64,000 nt of DNA from Amycolatopsis cihanbeyliensis (GCF_006715045.1 NZ_VFML01000001.1:3874501-3938500), one strand, 5' to 3'; positions 48,075 through 58,182 are shown, counted from the first letter of the stretch. The notes: generated from the letters alone by a model not told the origin. Translations and numbers: made by a program.

Positions 48075-51017
48075 GTGAACGATCACCGCTGGCCAGGACA
48101 GGACCCCGAAGGCAGGCACAACCAGTGGCCGCCAGGCGAGGACCGCCAGGACGCCGGCCCCCAGTGGCCGACCGGTGACGAGCCGCCCCGCCCGCCCCGG
48201 CAGGGCAGGCCGCCAGGGCAGCCGCCCCGCCCGCCGCAACAGCAGCCCCGCTGGCCGGGCGCGGAGGACCAGGGACCTCGCTGGCCTGGCGGCAACGACC
48301 CGGACCGCGGCGGGCAACGCCCACGGCCCGCACAGCCCCCACCCGCACAGCCACAGCGGCCGGCGGGACCACCCCGGGCGCAGGACCCCCGGGGGCACCG
48401 GCAGCCACCGCCACCCCATCCGGGACAGCCCCCGCAGGCCGGCGGGTGGCCGGGACCGCAGGGACCCGGCCGCGGGCCGGGTCAACCGCCGGGTGGCCGC
48501 CCACCGGCCGGTGGGCGGCCAGGGCAGGCCGGGCACCGGCAGCCACCACCGGGACCAGCGGGACCCGCGGCCGCCGGGGCGGCGGGGGCCGGGGCGGCGG
48601 GGGCCGGGCAACCTCCGCGCCGCCCCCGGGTGGAGCAGCCGACCGGCATGGTCGGCAGCCGGATCGGCCCGGAGGACCGGGAACCGGAGTTGCTCACCCA
48701 CGACCACCACGGCGCAGGCCAGGAAGACCCCGGCTACGGCCCGGATGACGGCTGGCCCGATGACCGCTGGCCCGATGACGACGAACAGCAGCTGCACGAG
48801 GGAGGCCTCGACGACGAGGGCGAGCCGAGGGGCAAGAACGGCAAGCCCCCGCTCACCCCCCGGCAACGGAAGAAACGTCGTTGGCGGCGGATCCGGCGCA
48901 CGCTCTACGCCCTGTTCGGCGTGTTCGTGGTGCTGCCGGCCCTGGCGTTCACCGTCACCTACTTCCTGGTCGATGTGCCGACGCCGGAGGAGGTCGCCGC
49001 GGACCAGAACAAGGTGGTGACCTATCTCTTCTCGGACGGCTCCGAGATGGGCAAGGACGTGCCGCCCGGTGGCAACCGGGTGCTGCTCAAGTACAGCGAG
49101 ATCCCGGACGTCACGAGGAAGGCCGTCTACGCCACCGAGGACGCCACCTTCGAGACCAACTCCGGGTTCGACGTCACCGGCATCATGCGCGCGGTGTACA
49201 ACCAGGTCACCGGCGGAGTCGGCGGCGGATCGACGATCAGCCAGCAGTACATCAAGGTGGCCACCCAGAACGACGACTACAGCTACACCAGGAAGTTCCT
49301 CGAGCTGGTCAAGTCCTTCAAGATGAACCAGCAGCAGGAGAAGAGCGAGATCATCACCGCGTACCTGAACACCATCTACTTCGGGCGCGGGGCCTACGGC
49401 CTGCAGACCGCGGCGCAGGCCTACTACGGCAAGGACGCCAAGGACCTCAACGTCTCCGAGTCCGCCCTGCTCGCCGGGCTGATCCAGCAGCCGGGCCGCT
49501 CGGAGAACCGGGAGGTGGCCACCGAGCGGTGGAACGTGGCGCTGGACCGGATGGTGGAGAACAGGTGGCTGGACAAGGCCGAGCGGGACTCGCAGGAGTT
49601 CCCCGAGATGATCCCGATGGAGGAGAGCAGGCCGAACACCATGAACCAGGGCCCCGCGGCCTTCGTCAAGCATCGGGTGCAGGCCGAGCTGGAGGCCAAG
49701 GGCTACCCGGAGGAGAAACTGCAGGCGGGCGGCTACCGGATCCACACCACCATCGAGCCCGAGGCGCAGAAGCTCGCCGAGCAGGCCGTGGACAAGGTGA
49801 TGAAGGGCCAGCCGGAGAACCTGCGCAAGGCGCTGGTCGCCGTGAACCCGAGGACCGGCGGGGTGATGGCCTACTACGGAGGACCGAACGAACCCGGCGT
49901 GGACCAGGTGGACTGGGCGAACACCCAGCGCAACCCCGGCTCCTCATACAAACCCTTCGACCTGGTGGCCCTGCTGCTGCGCGGTAAGGGTCTCGGCGAG
50001 ACCTACGACGGCCGGTCCGGGCGCACCTTCGAAGGCCGCGAGCAGGTGGTGAACAACGCCGGCCCGAACTCCAGCTGTAGCGCGAAGTGCACGGTGGCGG
50101 AGGGGATGAAGCGCTCGGCCAACACCGTGTTCTACGAGATGGTGATGAAGGACACCGGCGTGCAGGCCGTGGTGGACGCGGCGGTCGCCGCCGGTATCCC
50201 GAAGGACCACGGCCCGGAAAGCCCGACCATGCAGAACGCGGACGGCAACATCGCCATCGGCGGTGGGACGACGAACGTCACCCCGGAGGACATGGCCTCG
50301 GCCTACGCGACCTTCGCCGCCGAGGGCATCCACCGCGAGTCGCATTTCGTGGCCAAGCTGGAGAAGTCCGACGGCACCCTGGTGTTCGAGGTGGACAAGA
50401 AGGGCGAACCGGCCTTCGATCAGGACGACTCGAAGCACAACGCGCAGATCGCGGGCAATGTCACCAGGTCGCTGGAGCCGGTGCTGCCGTTCTCCGACCT
50501 GGACTGCGCGGGCAACCGGGACTGCGCGGGCAAGACCGGCACGCACGAGGCGGCCGAGGACGGCGACGAGAACGCCCAGGCGTGGATGGTCGGCTACACC
50601 CCGTCCATCTCGACCGCGACCTGGGTCGGCACCGGAACCGGGGATCCCATTCGGGACAAACGGGGCAGGAAGGTCTACGGCAGCGGGCTACCGGGTGAGG
50701 TCTGGAAGGAGTTCATGGACTCCTACCTGAAGGGCAAGCCGAAGGAGAAGTTTCAGAAGGTGGACCTGATCGGCAAGCAGGTACGGGACTACACCCCGGA
50801 GACCCGCAGCCGCCGGAGCACCACCGAGCGGCGGTCCGAGACGACCGAGCCGGAGACCACCGGCCCGACGCAGACCTCCTCGCCCTCGATCTCGATAACC
50901 ATCCCCACCCCGCCGACGAACTCGAAACCGGGCAACAGCACCGGCCCCGGCCCACCGGACGAGGAGGACAACGGGATCGGCATCCTGCCGGGGCGCGGGG
51001 AACGCGGCGACGAGTAG
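48075..51017 (+). CDS. ponA: Class A penicillin-binding protein (transglycosylase/transpeptidase)
   Basis: GTG 48075 behind GGGAGGCTCAATC gives 980 residues. Residues 1-270 are a cytoplasmic Pro/Gly/Gln-rich and then acidic region; a membrane helix lies at about 276-300. The GT51 domain has catalytic Glu355 (ATEDATF), GGSTISQQYIK and RKFLELVKS; the transpeptidase has Ser623-x2-Lys626 (SSYKP), SAN at 681-683 and KTG at 820-822. The last ~80 residues are Ser/Thr/Pro-rich. It polymerises and cross-links peptidoglycan, and its position equals Rv0050/ponA1. The long disordered N-terminus probably mediates regulation or contacts with other wall proteins. Confidence 0.95.
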   Translation: MNDHRWPGQDPEGRHNQWPPGEDRQDAGPQWPTGDEPPRPPRQGRPPGQPPRPPQQQPRWPGAEDQGPRWPGGNDPDRGGQRPRPAQPPPAQPQRPAGPPRAQDPRGHRQPPPPHPGQPPQAGGWPGPQGPGRGPGQPPGGRPPAGGRPGQAGHRQPPPGPAGPAAAGAAGAGAAGAGQPPRRPRVEQPTGMVGSRIGPEDREPELLTHDHHGAGQEDPGYGPDDGWPDDRWPDDDEQQLHEGGLDDEGEPRGKNGKPPLTPRQRKKRRWRRIRRTLYALFGVFVVLPALAFTVTYFLVDVPTPEEVAADQNKVVTYLFSDGSEMGKDVPPGGNRVLLKYSEIPDVTRKAVYATEDATFETNSGFDVTGIMRAVYNQVTGGVGGGSTISQQYIKVATQNDDYSYTRKFLELVKSFKMNQQQEKSEIITAYLNTIYFGRGAYGLQTAAQAYYGKDAKDLNVSESALLAGLIQQPGRSENREVATERWNVALDRMVENRWLDKAERDSQEFPEMIPMEESRPNTMNQGPAAFVKHRVQAELEAKGYPEEKLQAGGYRIHTTIEPEAQKLAEQAVDKVMKGQPENLRKALVAVNPRTGGVMAYYGGPNEPGVDQVDWANTQRNPGSSYKPFDLVALLLRGKGLGETYDGRSGRTFEGREQVVNNAGPNSSCSAKCTVAEGMKRSANTVFYEMVMKDTGVQAVVDAAVAAGIPKDHGPESPTMQNADGNIAIGGGTTNVTPEDMASAYATFAAEGIHRESHFVAKLEKSDGTLVFEVDKKGEPAFDQDDSKHNAQIAGNVTRSLEPVLPFSDLDCAGNRDCAGKTGTHEAAEDGDENAQAWMVGYTPSISTATWVGTGTGDPIRDKRGRKVYGSGLPGEVWKEFMDSYLKGKPKEKFQKVDLIGKQVRDYTPETRSRRSTTERRSETTEPETTGPTQTSSPSISITIPTPPTNSKPGNSTGPGPPDEEDNGIGILPGRGERGDE

Positions 51018-51059
51018 TCACCTACCACGGTGTCCCGGCGCGGCACGTAGCATGCGCCC

Positions 51060-52610
51060 GTGTCCAGCCAGTCCGAACCAACGCCCGATCCGGCGTCCGA
51101 GACAGCCTCGCTCGACGCCGGCAAGCGGGTGATCCCCAGTTGGACCGATCCGTTCGCCGCCACGGCCACCCGGCCGATCGGCGGCCCGCTCGGCGAGCAC
51201 GCGGTGATCGGCAGACACTGGTTCTGGACCCCGCTGCGGGTTGGCCTGCTGCTGGCGGTACTCACCCTGACCCTCGGCTGGTTCGGCAAGGCCGCGTGCA
51301 TCCAGCAGTACACCAACGACGCCGGGCAGGCCGAGCTGGACTGGCGCTCGGGCAAGCCGTACGTGGCGATGTGCTACTCGGACATCGTGCCGCTCTACGG
51401 CGCCGAGCAGTTGGACAGGCCCGGCACGTTCCCGTACGCCACCCAGTGGGTCGAGAACGAGGGAACCCCGCAGGAACAGGTCCGCTACATGGAGTACCCG
51501 GTGCTCACCGGGCTGTTCCAGTGGGTCAACGCGAAGCTCACGCACGCCTGGACCGAGGCATCCGAAGCGGGCTGGCTACCCGGCGCGCTCCCGGTCGCCG
51601 TGTACTTCAACGTCACCGCGCTGTTCCTCGGCCTCGCCTGGCTGGCGGCGGTGTGGGCGGTGGCGAGAACGGCGAGACGCCGGCCGTGGGACGCCGCGCT
51701 GGTCGCGGTCTCCCCGCTGGTGGTGGTGCACGCCTTCACCAACTTCGACACGCTCGCCGCCGCGCTCGCCGCTACCGGCCTGCTGGCCTGGGCGCGCCGC
51801 AGACCGATGCTGGCCGGGGTGCTGTTCGGGCTGGGTGCCGCGGCCAAGATGTACCCGCTGTTCCTGCTCGGGCCGCTGCTCGTGCTCTGCCTGCGCGCGG
51901 GGAAGCCACGCACCTGGGTGAAGACCGCGGTCAGCACGGCGCTCACCTGGGCCGCGGTGAACCTGCCGATCGCGCTCGCCTTCCCGGACGGCTGGCGGGA
52001 GTTCTTCCGGCTGAACGCCGAACGCGGGATGGACCCCGACTCGCTGTACAACGTGATCTCCTACTTCACCGGGTGGACCGGGTTCGACGGTGAGCTGGTG
52101 CGCGGGGAGAGTCCGGTCTGGCTGAACGCGGTCAGCGGCGCGCTGTTCCTTGCCTGCTGCGCGGGCATCGCCTACCTCGGCCTCACGGCGCCGGTGCGAC
52201 CCCGGGTTGCCCAGCTTTGCTTCCTTGTGGTCGCGGCCTTCCTGCTCACCAACAAGGTGTGGAGCCCGCAGTACTCGCTGTGGCTGGTGCCGCTGGCGGT
52301 GCTGGCCATCCCGCGCTGGCGGCTGCTGCTCGGCTGGATGATCATCGACGCGGTGGTGTGGGTGCCCCGGATGTTCTACTACCTCGGCACGGACGACAAG
52401 GGCCTACCGGAAGGCTGGTTCCTCGGCACCGTGGTGCTGCGCGACATCGCCGTCATCGGGCTGTGCGTGCTGGTGATCAGGGAGATCTACCGACCGTCCA
52501 CCGACCTGGTGCGGATGGGCGGCGAGGACGACCCCGCCGGCGGGGTGCTGGACCGAGCCCGCGACGCGTACGTGTTCCGGCGCCGCAGGTCGGTCACCGC
52601 GGCAAGGTAG
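51060..52610 (+). CDS. Polytopic membrane protein, GT87/DUF2029-like glycosyltransferase (Rv0051-like)
   Basis: A 516-residue protein starting at GTG 51060. A hydrophilic N-terminus of about 55 residues precedes some ten membrane helices. The large first outer loop contains [10 protein letters not shown] and [10 protein letters not shown]...[15 protein letters not shown], the typical acidic GT-C loop, and [14 protein letters not shown] occurs near the end. GT87-type enzymes move mannose or arabinose from polyprenyl-phosphate donors in actinobacteria; this clade has no proven substrate. It follows ponA by 42 bp, as Rv0051 follows ponA1. It converges with a paralogue, overlapping 17 bp. Confidence 0.85.
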   Translation: MSSQSEPTPDPASETASLDAGKRVIPSWTDPFAATATRPIGGPLGEHAVIGRHWFWTPLRVGLLLAVLTLTLGWFGKAACIQQYTNDAGQAELDWRSGKPYVAMCYSDIVPLYGAEQLDRPGTFPYATQWVENEGTPQEQVRYMEYPVLTGLFQWVNAKLTHAWTEASEAGWLPGALPVAVYFNVTALFLGLAWLAAVWAVARTARRRPWDAALVAVSPLVVVHAFTNFDTLAAALAATGLLAWARRRPMLAGVLFGLGAAAKMYPLFLLGPLLVLCLRAGKPRTWVKTAVSTALTWAAVNLPIALAFPDGWREFFRLNAERGMDPDSLYNVISYFTGWTGFDGELVRGESPVWLNAVSGALFLACCAGIAYLGLTAPVRPRVAQLCFLVVAAFLLTNKVWSPQYSLWLVPLAVLAIPRWRLLLGWMIIDAVVWVPRMFYYLGTDDKGLPEGWFLGTVVLRDIAVIGLCVLVIREIYRPSTDLVRMGGEDDPAGGVLDRARDAYVFRRRRSVTAAR

Positions 52611-53931
52611 GACTCAGCGGGTGTGCACCGTGCCGGTGCGCGAGGTCGGCCGGGCCGCCGGGCTCCTCCCATTCCCTGCTGCTCAGGAAGGCGACGAACA
52701 GCCCGGCGAGCAGTGCGGCCCGGCCCCAGACACCGATCATGACCGCCTGCGCGGCGAAACCGTCGTAGATGTGGCCGCCGTCGCCGCCCAGCTCGCCGTA
52801 CCAGCGGAAGATGCCGATCCCCATGGCCAGGTCCGCGACGAGGTAGCCGAGCACCCAGCCCCAGCGCACCCGGACCAGCACGAACATCGGCAGCAGCCAG
52901 AGGGTGTACTGCGGCGAGTGCACCTTGTGCAGCAGCAGGAACCCGCACAGCATCGCCGCCGAGACCGCGAGCAGCGGGTAGCCGCCCTCGCGCCGGTAAC
53001 GCTGCCAGCCGACGGCCAGCGCGACGGCGAAGGACACCAGGACCAGCAGCGGGGACACCACGTCGACCACCGACTGGAAGCTCGCGCCGTCCTCCGGCCG
53101 GAAGGCCCAGTACCACACCGAGTTGGTGGTGGCGTCGACCCGGCGCTCGGCCTGGAACCGGAAGGAGGCCAGCCAGCCGTCGAACCCGGCGAGGGCGAAC
53201 GGCAGGTTCACCGCCACCGCGGTACCGGCCGCGACACCGAGCACCCCGGCGGCGCCGCGGAAATCCCATCGCCGGGCGCCGGTCCGGCCGCCGGTCAGCA
53301 CGTACAGCGCCAGCGGGAGGACGAAGAACGCCGGGAAGACCTTGACCGCGAAACCCAGTCCGAGCAGCGCGGCCGCCCACAGCCCGCGGCTGCGCAGGCT
53401 TCCCCTGCCGAGCAGCACCACGGCAAAGGCACCGACCCCGCAGGCCACCGCGGGCAGCTCCCAGTTGTGGAAGGCGTACAGCACCAGCGGCGGGCCGATC
53501 GCCCACAGCAACGCGCGCCAGCCCGCGATCCGCCCCAGTAACCAGCCGGTCAGCAGCCCGAACGGGGCGAGCAGCAGTGCCGAGCCGAGCAGGAAGCCGG
53601 CGTCGGTGTCCGCGAAGGCGGCGCCCGCCCAGATCAGCATGCCGGTGAGCACCGGGTACTCCACCGCCCCACCGACCAGCCGGCCGTCGACCAGATCGCC
53701 GTGCACGTAGGGGAAGGTGTGCCGGTCGATGTCCCGGCCGATCCAGAGGAACTGGATATCGGAGTAGCAGGCGTCGGTGAAGTTGCGTTCGGAGTAGTTC
53801 GGCGTGCTGCGGCCGCTCTCGTCGAAGAACGGGCCGGTACACCGATCCTTGTTCAGGAAGCCGAGCGCGAGCGCGCACCCGCACAGCAGCACCAGCACCG
53901 CCAGTGCCGCGTTGCCGAGCCTGCCGCTCAC
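52594..53931 (-). CDS. Polytopic membrane protein, GT87/DUF2029-like paralogue
   Basis: GTG 53931 overlaps the stop of the endonuclease IV gene (GTGA), giving 445 residues. It shares with the convergent neighbour the order [40 protein letters not shown] and [14 protein letters not shown], so the two are paralogues in mirror orientation. It lacks the long N-terminal tail and starts directly with a membrane helix. The predicted role is polyprenyl-linked sugar transfer at the outer face of the membrane; the acceptor is unknown. The coupling to a DNA repair gene is probably accidental. Confidence 0.82.
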   Translation of the reverse strand: MSGRLGNAALAVLVLLCGCALALGFLNKDRCTGPFFDESGRSTPNYSERNFTDACYSDIQFLWIGRDIDRHTFPYVHGDLVDGRLVGGAVEYPVLTGMLIWAGAAFADTDAGFLLGSALLLAPFGLLTGWLLGRIAGWRALLWAIGPPLVLYAFHNWELPAVACGVGAFAVVLLGRGSLRSRGLWAAALLGLGFAVKVFPAFFVLPLALYVLTGGRTGARRWDFRGAAGVLGVAAGTAVAVNLPFALAGFDGWLASFRFQAERRVDATTNSVWYWAFRPEDGASFQSVVDVVSPLLVLVSFAVALAVGWQRYRREGGYPLLAVSAAMLCGFLLLHKVHSPQYTLWLLPMFVLVRVRWGWVLGYLVADLAMGIGIFRWYGELGGDGGHIYDGFAAQAVMIGVWGRAALLAGLFVAFLSSREWEEPGGPADLAHRHGAHPLSPTLPR

Positions 53932-54704
53932 GTGCCGAGTGCCTGCCGGAGGAACTCGATGTCGCCCTGCTGACCCTCGGCCGGGGTCTCCACCACCACC
54001 GGCGCGGCCGCCGCGCGGGCGACCTCGGCGAGCAGGTCCGGGTCGATGGTGCCCACTCCGCCGACCACGTTCGCGTGCCGGTCCCGGGTGGAGCCGAACT
54101 CGTCCCGCGAGTTGTTCAGGTGCACCAGGTCGATCCGGCCGGTGATGCCGAGCACCCGGTCCACCGCGTGCTCCAGCTCCCAGCCCGCGGCGAAGGCATG
54201 GCAGGTGTCCAGGCAGAAACCCGCGCCGAACTCGCCGACCACGTCCCACAGCCTGGCCAGCGCCTCCAGGTGCCTGGCCATCGCGTTGTCCCCACCCGCG
54301 GTGTTCTCGATCAGGATCGGGACACCGAACCCGCCCTCGTCGGCCTGCCGCTCGAACAGCTTGCGCCAGTTGGCGATCCCGGCGTCGGCGTCCTCGTCCT
54401 TGCGTAGCTGCCCACCGTGCACCACGAGCCCCTTGGCGGCGATCTCGGCCGCACCGGCCGCGTGCTGGACCACCGCCTTGCGCGAGGGCACGCGGACCCG
54501 GTTGTTCATCGAGGCCACGTTGATCAGGTACGGCGAGTGGATGAAGATCTCCACCCCGGCGGCGGCGAGGTCGTCTGCCTGCACCGGCCGCTGCGGCGCC
54601 TTCCAGCTCTGCGGGTCGGCGAGGAAGAACTGCACCACGTCGGCGCCACGTTCGCGGGCGGCCGTCAACGGGTCGTCGTCGCGGACGTGCGCTCCGATCA
54701 GCAT
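53928..54704 (-). CDS. nfo: Deoxyribonuclease IV (AP endonuclease)
   Basis: ATG 54704 begins the TIM barrel (LIGAHVRDDDPLTAARERGADVVQFFL); 258 residues. Zinc-site and signature elements: FIHSPYLINVAS, GLVVHGGQL, ILIENTAGG (Glu), LDTCHAFAAG (Asp, His), HLNNSRDEFGSTRDRHANV and VETPA (Glu). It cuts DNA 5' to abasic sites in base excision repair. M. tuberculosis End (Rv0670) is the equivalent but lies elsewhere there. The gene is coupled to the downstream membrane protein gene by 4 bases. Confidence 0.93.
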   Translation of the reverse strand: MLIGAHVRDDDPLTAARERGADVVQFFLADPQSWKAPQRPVQADDLAAAGVEIFIHSPYLINVASMNNRVRVPSRKAVVQHAAGAAEIAAKGLVVHGGQLRKDEDADAGIANWRKLFERQADEGGFGVPILIENTAGGDNAMARHLEALARLWDVVGEFGAGFCLDTCHAFAAGWELEHAVDRVLGITGRIDLVHLNNSRDEFGSTRDRHANVVGGVGTIDPDLLAEVARAAAAPVVVETPAEGQQGDIEFLRQALGT

Positions 54705-54799
54705 GGCGCGAGGGTACCGACCGGAGCCGACGACCATCGAGTACGGTGCGGGCGTCCCGGGTGCTTGACCGGGACCACACACGCGAAGGGCGACCGAGC

Positions 54800-55651
54800 A
54801 TGGCGAGGCTGCGGGCAAGCATCCGGCGGATCGGCACGGCAGGCGCGCTCGCGGCGCTCACCGCCGCCTTCGCCTGCACGGGTACCGCCCAGGCCGAGCG
54901 GGGCGGGGAGGACACCGCGGCGCGGGTGGTCGACGGCGACTGCGCCGCCACCCTGCACCGGGGCGCCGGGGACCCGCTCACCGTGGACGCGGGTGCGGTG
55001 CTGGACCGGCCCGGGGTGCTCACTTTCGGCCTCGGCAGCGCGGCGAAGGGCACCGGCGAGCAAGCACGGCCCACGCTGTCCCTGCCGGTCGCGGACCTCG
55101 TGGACGGCCTCGGCGGGCACCGGGTTCCGGTGCTCAACGAGGCGGGCACGGTGGTCTGCCGCACCGCGCAGGACACCACCAACGGGCTGGTCGCCGCGCT
55201 GCACGGCACGCCGTCGCCAGGGGACGAGCCGCCCGGCCGGCAGCCGTCACCGCCCGGCGGCGACCCCGCGCCGCCCGACGACCCGGGGGACGACCAGCGG
55301 GGCCAGGACCGGAACCGGCCGGGCGGCCCCGGATCCGCGGGCGGGACCGGCATCGGACCGGGCATCGGGCCGGCCAGCGGCGATCCGCGAACACCGAGCA
55401 ACGGCCTCGCCGGCCCGGGCGCGATCATCCCGCCGGTCGACCCGCAGCCCGCGCCAGGCGCCCGGGTGCCCGAGGCCGACCCGGTCCCGCAACCACCTGC
55501 CGTGGACAGGGGAGACTCGGGCACGGCGCGGGCACTGCCCGAGTCCACCCCGCCGGAACGGCTGCCGCTGCTACTCGCCGTGCTGGCCCTGGCGGTGGTC
55601 ACCACACTGCTGATGCGTAGCTGGACGCGCGGCAAGGTCAGGGCGTCCTGA
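54800..55651 (+). CDS. Tail-anchored surface protein 1 of a tandem triplet
   Basis: ATG 54800 gives 283 residues. It has a signal peptide (ARLRASIRRIGTAGALAALTAAFA, cut after AQA near 34) and a folded part of about 100 residues with two Cys (VDGDCAATLHRG and GTVVCRTAQ). A long Pro/Gly/Asp-rich spacer follows, then PERLPLLLAVLALAVVTTLL with a basic end (RSWTRGKVRAS). The C-terminal LPLLLAV helix and basic tail recur in the next two genes. The layout suggests an exported protein held in the membrane by its C-terminus with the spacer crossing the wall. No known family is recognised. Confidence 0.78.
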   Translation: MARLRASIRRIGTAGALAALTAAFACTGTAQAERGGEDTAARVVDGDCAATLHRGAGDPLTVDAGAVLDRPGVLTFGLGSAAKGTGEQARPTLSLPVADLVDGLGGHRVPVLNEAGTVVCRTAQDTTNGLVAALHGTPSPGDEPPGRQPSPPGGDPAPPDDPGDDQRGQDRNRPGGPGSAGGTGIGPGIGPASGDPRTPSNGLAGPGAIIPPVDPQPAPGARVPEADPVPQPPAVDRGDSGTARALPESTPPERLPLLLAVLALAVVTTLLMRSWTRGKVRAS

Positions 55652-55790
55652 GCCCTCGTACCGGACACCACCACGCAACGTGACCACCAGATCCACCCGA
55701 ATGCGTCTCCCACTTCGGCAGGCCGCCGTCACGCTGCCCGGTTAGCGTCGTTGTACCTGGTGAGCGACATCAGTGGCGGGAGGGTGAGCG

Positions 55791-56696
55791 ATGCCTGGTC
55801 GCACACGCAAGGCAACGGCGGTCTCCGCGGCCGCGCTGGTGCTGGCCGGATCCGCGGCACTGGCCGCCCCGGCCACGGCGGTGGCGGAGACCAAAACGGC
55901 CCAATGCGGCGGCACGGTCAAGGCCAAGCCCGGTGACCGGGTGCGGGCCACCCTGCTCGGTATCCCGCTCGACCTCGGCATCGTCAGCGAGGCCACCACC
56001 GTGCTCACCGGGACGGTCAGCGCGCTACTCGGCAAGGTCTGCACGGTCACCGTGCAGGTGGTGGACACCGTGGTCGCCCCGGTGCCGGGGGTGGGCGAAC
56101 CCGCGGCGGACGCGATCAACAAGGGCGTGCAGGGCACCAGCAACACCCTCAGCGACACGGCGAACACGGTGGGCGGGGCGGTCACCGGCGGCGGCACCGA
56201 GCCGGTCGAGCGGAACCGCCCGAACCAGCCGGCCCCCGGCGGCAAGCCGGGTGGCAGCCCCGGCTCGAACCCGACCACCGGTGGCCCTGGCCGGGGTGAC
56301 CAGGCGGGCGGTGTACCGGAGTCGAACAGCCCGGTGCTCGGTGGTGCTGCCGTACCCGGCTTCCCCGGGTTGCCGACGGACTTCAGCACCGGCTTCGCCC
56401 CGATGCGCGACTACAGCAACCTGCCGATCGCCACCGCGGGCCTGTACGCCCCCTCGCCCGGGGTCCGCTACGGCGGCCAGATCCCCGGCTACGCACCCGA
56501 GTTCGGCATCCTCGGCCAGCAGGGCACCCAGGACCCGCCGGACGACGGCGTGCGCAACGCCGGGGACGCGCGGGCACTCACCGGCGGCGCGGGCGGCCCG
56601 ACCGACGGCACCAGCCTCCCGCTGCTGCTCGCGGTGATCGCGCTGGCCGGGGCGTCCGGCGCGCTGGTGCGTACCTGGGTGCTGCGCAAGGCGTAG
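55791..56696 (+). CDS. Tail-anchored surface protein 2 of a tandem triplet
   Basis: ATG 55791 gives 301 residues, with a signal peptide (RKATAVSAAALVLAGSAALAAPATA). Two Cys are present in the N-terminal domain (AQCGGTVKA and GKVCTVTVQ), with a hydrophobic stretch between them. The Gly/Pro-rich middle ends in PEFGILG and VRNAGDARAL, motifs shared with protein 3. The C-terminus is SLPLLLAVIALAGASGALV with RTWVLRKA. It is probably a wall- or membrane-exposed structural or signalling protein; function unknown. It follows gene 1 by 139 bp and may have its own promoter. Confidence 0.8.
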   Translation: MPGRTRKATAVSAAALVLAGSAALAAPATAVAETKTAQCGGTVKAKPGDRVRATLLGIPLDLGIVSEATTVLTGTVSALLGKVCTVTVQVVDTVVAPVPGVGEPAADAINKGVQGTSNTLSDTANTVGGAVTGGGTEPVERNRPNQPAPGGKPGGSPGSNPTTGGPGRGDQAGGVPESNSPVLGGAAVPGFPGLPTDFSTGFAPMRDYSNLPIATAGLYAPSPGVRYGGQIPGYAPEFGILGQQGTQDPPDDGVRNAGDARALTGGAGGPTDGTSLPLLLAVIALAGASGALVRTWVLRKA

Positions 56697-56825
56697 GTTG
56701 GCACCGGAAACCGGCACCGGACGGTCGCGTATCCCGGCCGTACTCGACTCGTTACCTTGAACAGGGCGGCTTTCGGCTGTCCCGTGCACCCCGGCAGATG
56801 AGCGAACCGCGGAGGATGAGCGCTG

Positions 56826-57743
56826 GTGCGAACCCGAAGGACCCCTTTCGCCACCACCACCCGCAAGGTCCTCACCGCGACGGCGATCGCGGCGGCCATG
56901 ACCGGCTTCTCGCTGGCCATCGGCGGCACCGCGAGCGCGGCGACCCTGAGCGCCGACCGGTGTGACACCACGGTGACCGGCGCCCCGACCACCCAGGTGG
57001 CGGTGGACGCCGACCCGCTGGCCGGAATCGTGCACACCGCTACCAAGGAGCGGAAGAACCTGCTCACCCTGCTGTCCATCAACCCGGACCAGGTTGCCGA
57101 CCACCTGCGCAAAGGTGGACCGGTGCAGGTCGGCCGCGTACCCGGTTCGGGGGCCAAGACCGTCGACGGCACGCAGATCGGTGAGTTCGTGGTGCAGCGG
57201 CTGAAGGACTCGCCCGGTCTCGGTTGGCTGCCGTCGACCAAGCAGGACACGCTCGACCACATCAAGAAGAAGGTCGGCGGGCTGTGCGCCATGCGGCTGA
57301 AGGCCACGCCGCGGCCGACGACGGAGCAGCCCACGCGCACGGGCGGTGACACCGGTCACACCGGCTCGACCGGTGGCGGCACCCCGGACGCGAGCTCCGC
57401 CGGCGGCGTTCCCTCCGGCGGCTCCCAGGGACGGGCGCCGCGCAGGGACTACGGCGGCATCCCCACCGCGACCCCCGGGGTCGCCACCCCGCCCGGGCTG
57501 CGCTACCCCTCGCCGGAGACGGCACCGGGGCAGGACTCGCCGGAGTTCGGCATCCTCGGCGCGGACCCCGGTACCCAGCAGGCACCGGACCAGGCCGAGG
57601 TGCGCAACGCGGGCAACGCCGACGCGCTGGCCGCCGAGCCGGCCGGGAACAGCGTCCAGCTCCCGATGCTGCTCGCCGTGGTCGCACTGGCCGGAGTCAC
57701 GGCCGCGCTGGTCCGCACCTGGGTGCTGCGCAAGGTGTCGTAA
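56826..57743 (+). CDS. Tail-anchored surface protein 3 of a tandem triplet
   Basis: GTG 56826 is the only in-frame start near the GGAGG site (56811). The 305-residue product has a signal peptide (TATAIAAAMTGFSLAIGGTASA) and a ~115-residue domain with Cys at both ends (ADRCDTTVTG, VGGLCAMRL). The Gly/Pro-rich linker contains PEFGILG and VRNAGNADAL as in protein 2. The C-terminal helix is LPMLLAVVALAGVTAALV followed by RTWVLRKVS. It precedes the ribosomal protein operon rpsF by 81 bp. Two of the three Cys-framed domains differ strongly, so the triplet shares the delivery signals more than the head domains. Confidence 0.8.
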   Translation: MRTRRTPFATTTRKVLTATAIAAAMTGFSLAIGGTASAATLSADRCDTTVTGAPTTQVAVDADPLAGIVHTATKERKNLLTLLSINPDQVADHLRKGGPVQVGRVPGSGAKTVDGTQIGEFVVQRLKDSPGLGWLPSTKQDTLDHIKKKVGGLCAMRLKATPRPTTEQPTRTGGDTGHTGSTGGGTPDASSAGGVPSGGSQGRAPRRDYGGIPTATPGVATPPGLRYPSPETAPGQDSPEFGILGADPGTQQAPDQAEVRNAGNADALAAEPAGNSVQLPMLLAVVALAGVTAALVRTWVLRKVS

Positions 57744-57778
57744 CCCCCGGTTACACTCGAGCGTTGGACAACCCTCCT

Positions 57779-57797
57779 GTCACGGATCGTCCGTGAC
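57779..57797 (+). promoter_or_regulatory. Leader hairpin in front of rpsF
   Basis: A perfect 8-bp stem (GTCACGGA / TCCGTGAC) with a 3-base loop lies 28 bases before the rpsF start. Bacterial rpsF leaders often carry a structure bound by the S6:S18 complex for feedback control; this hairpin may be part of it, but I did not verify the conserved bulge. Confidence 0.4.
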
Positions 57798-57824
57798 CGC
57801 GAAGCCCATAGGAGGTGAGTGGTT

Positions 57825-58166
57825 GTGTCACGCCATTACGAGGTAATGATCATCCTCGATCCGAGCCAGGACGAGCGCACGGTCTCCCCGACCCTGGAGA
57901 ACTTCCTCAAGGTGATCCGGGACTCCGGCGGCAGCGTCGAGAAGGTCGACGTGTGGGGCCGCAGGCGGCTCTCGTACGAGATCAAGAAGCACGCCGAGGG
58001 CGTCTACGCGCTGGTGGACCTGAACGCAGAGCCGGACGCCGTCAAGGAGCTCGAGCGGCAGCTGTCCCTGCAGGAGATCGTGCTGCGAACCAAGGTCGTG
58101 CGCCGCGAGACGCCGCGCCCGGGTTCCCGTGCCGCCCGTACCGCCAACCAGCCGGCCAAGGTCTGA
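57825..58166 (+). CDS. rpsF: 30S ribosomal protein S6
   Basis: GTG 57825 is used (AGGAGG at 57810-57815, spacing 9); GTG 57819 is also in frame. The 113-residue protein has the S6 pattern [44 protein letters not shown] and [18 protein letters not shown]. It binds 16S rRNA with S18 in the platform of the small subunit. It heads the conserved rpsF-ssb-rpsR-rplI operon. Confidence 0.97.
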   Translation: MSRHYEVMIILDPSQDERTVSPTLENFLKVIRDSGGSVEKVDVWGRRRLSYEIKKHAEGVYALVDLNAEPDAVKELERQLSLQEIVLRTKVVRRETPRPGSRAARTANQPAKV

Positions 58167-58182
58167 GGCCGGGGAGGTTCCC

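Noticed and set aside
54800..57743. LPXTG sortase substrates
   Set aside because: The LP is followed by Leu/Met-Leu-Leu with no Thr-Gly, and no sortase gene is in the window. They were kept as tail-anchored proteins.
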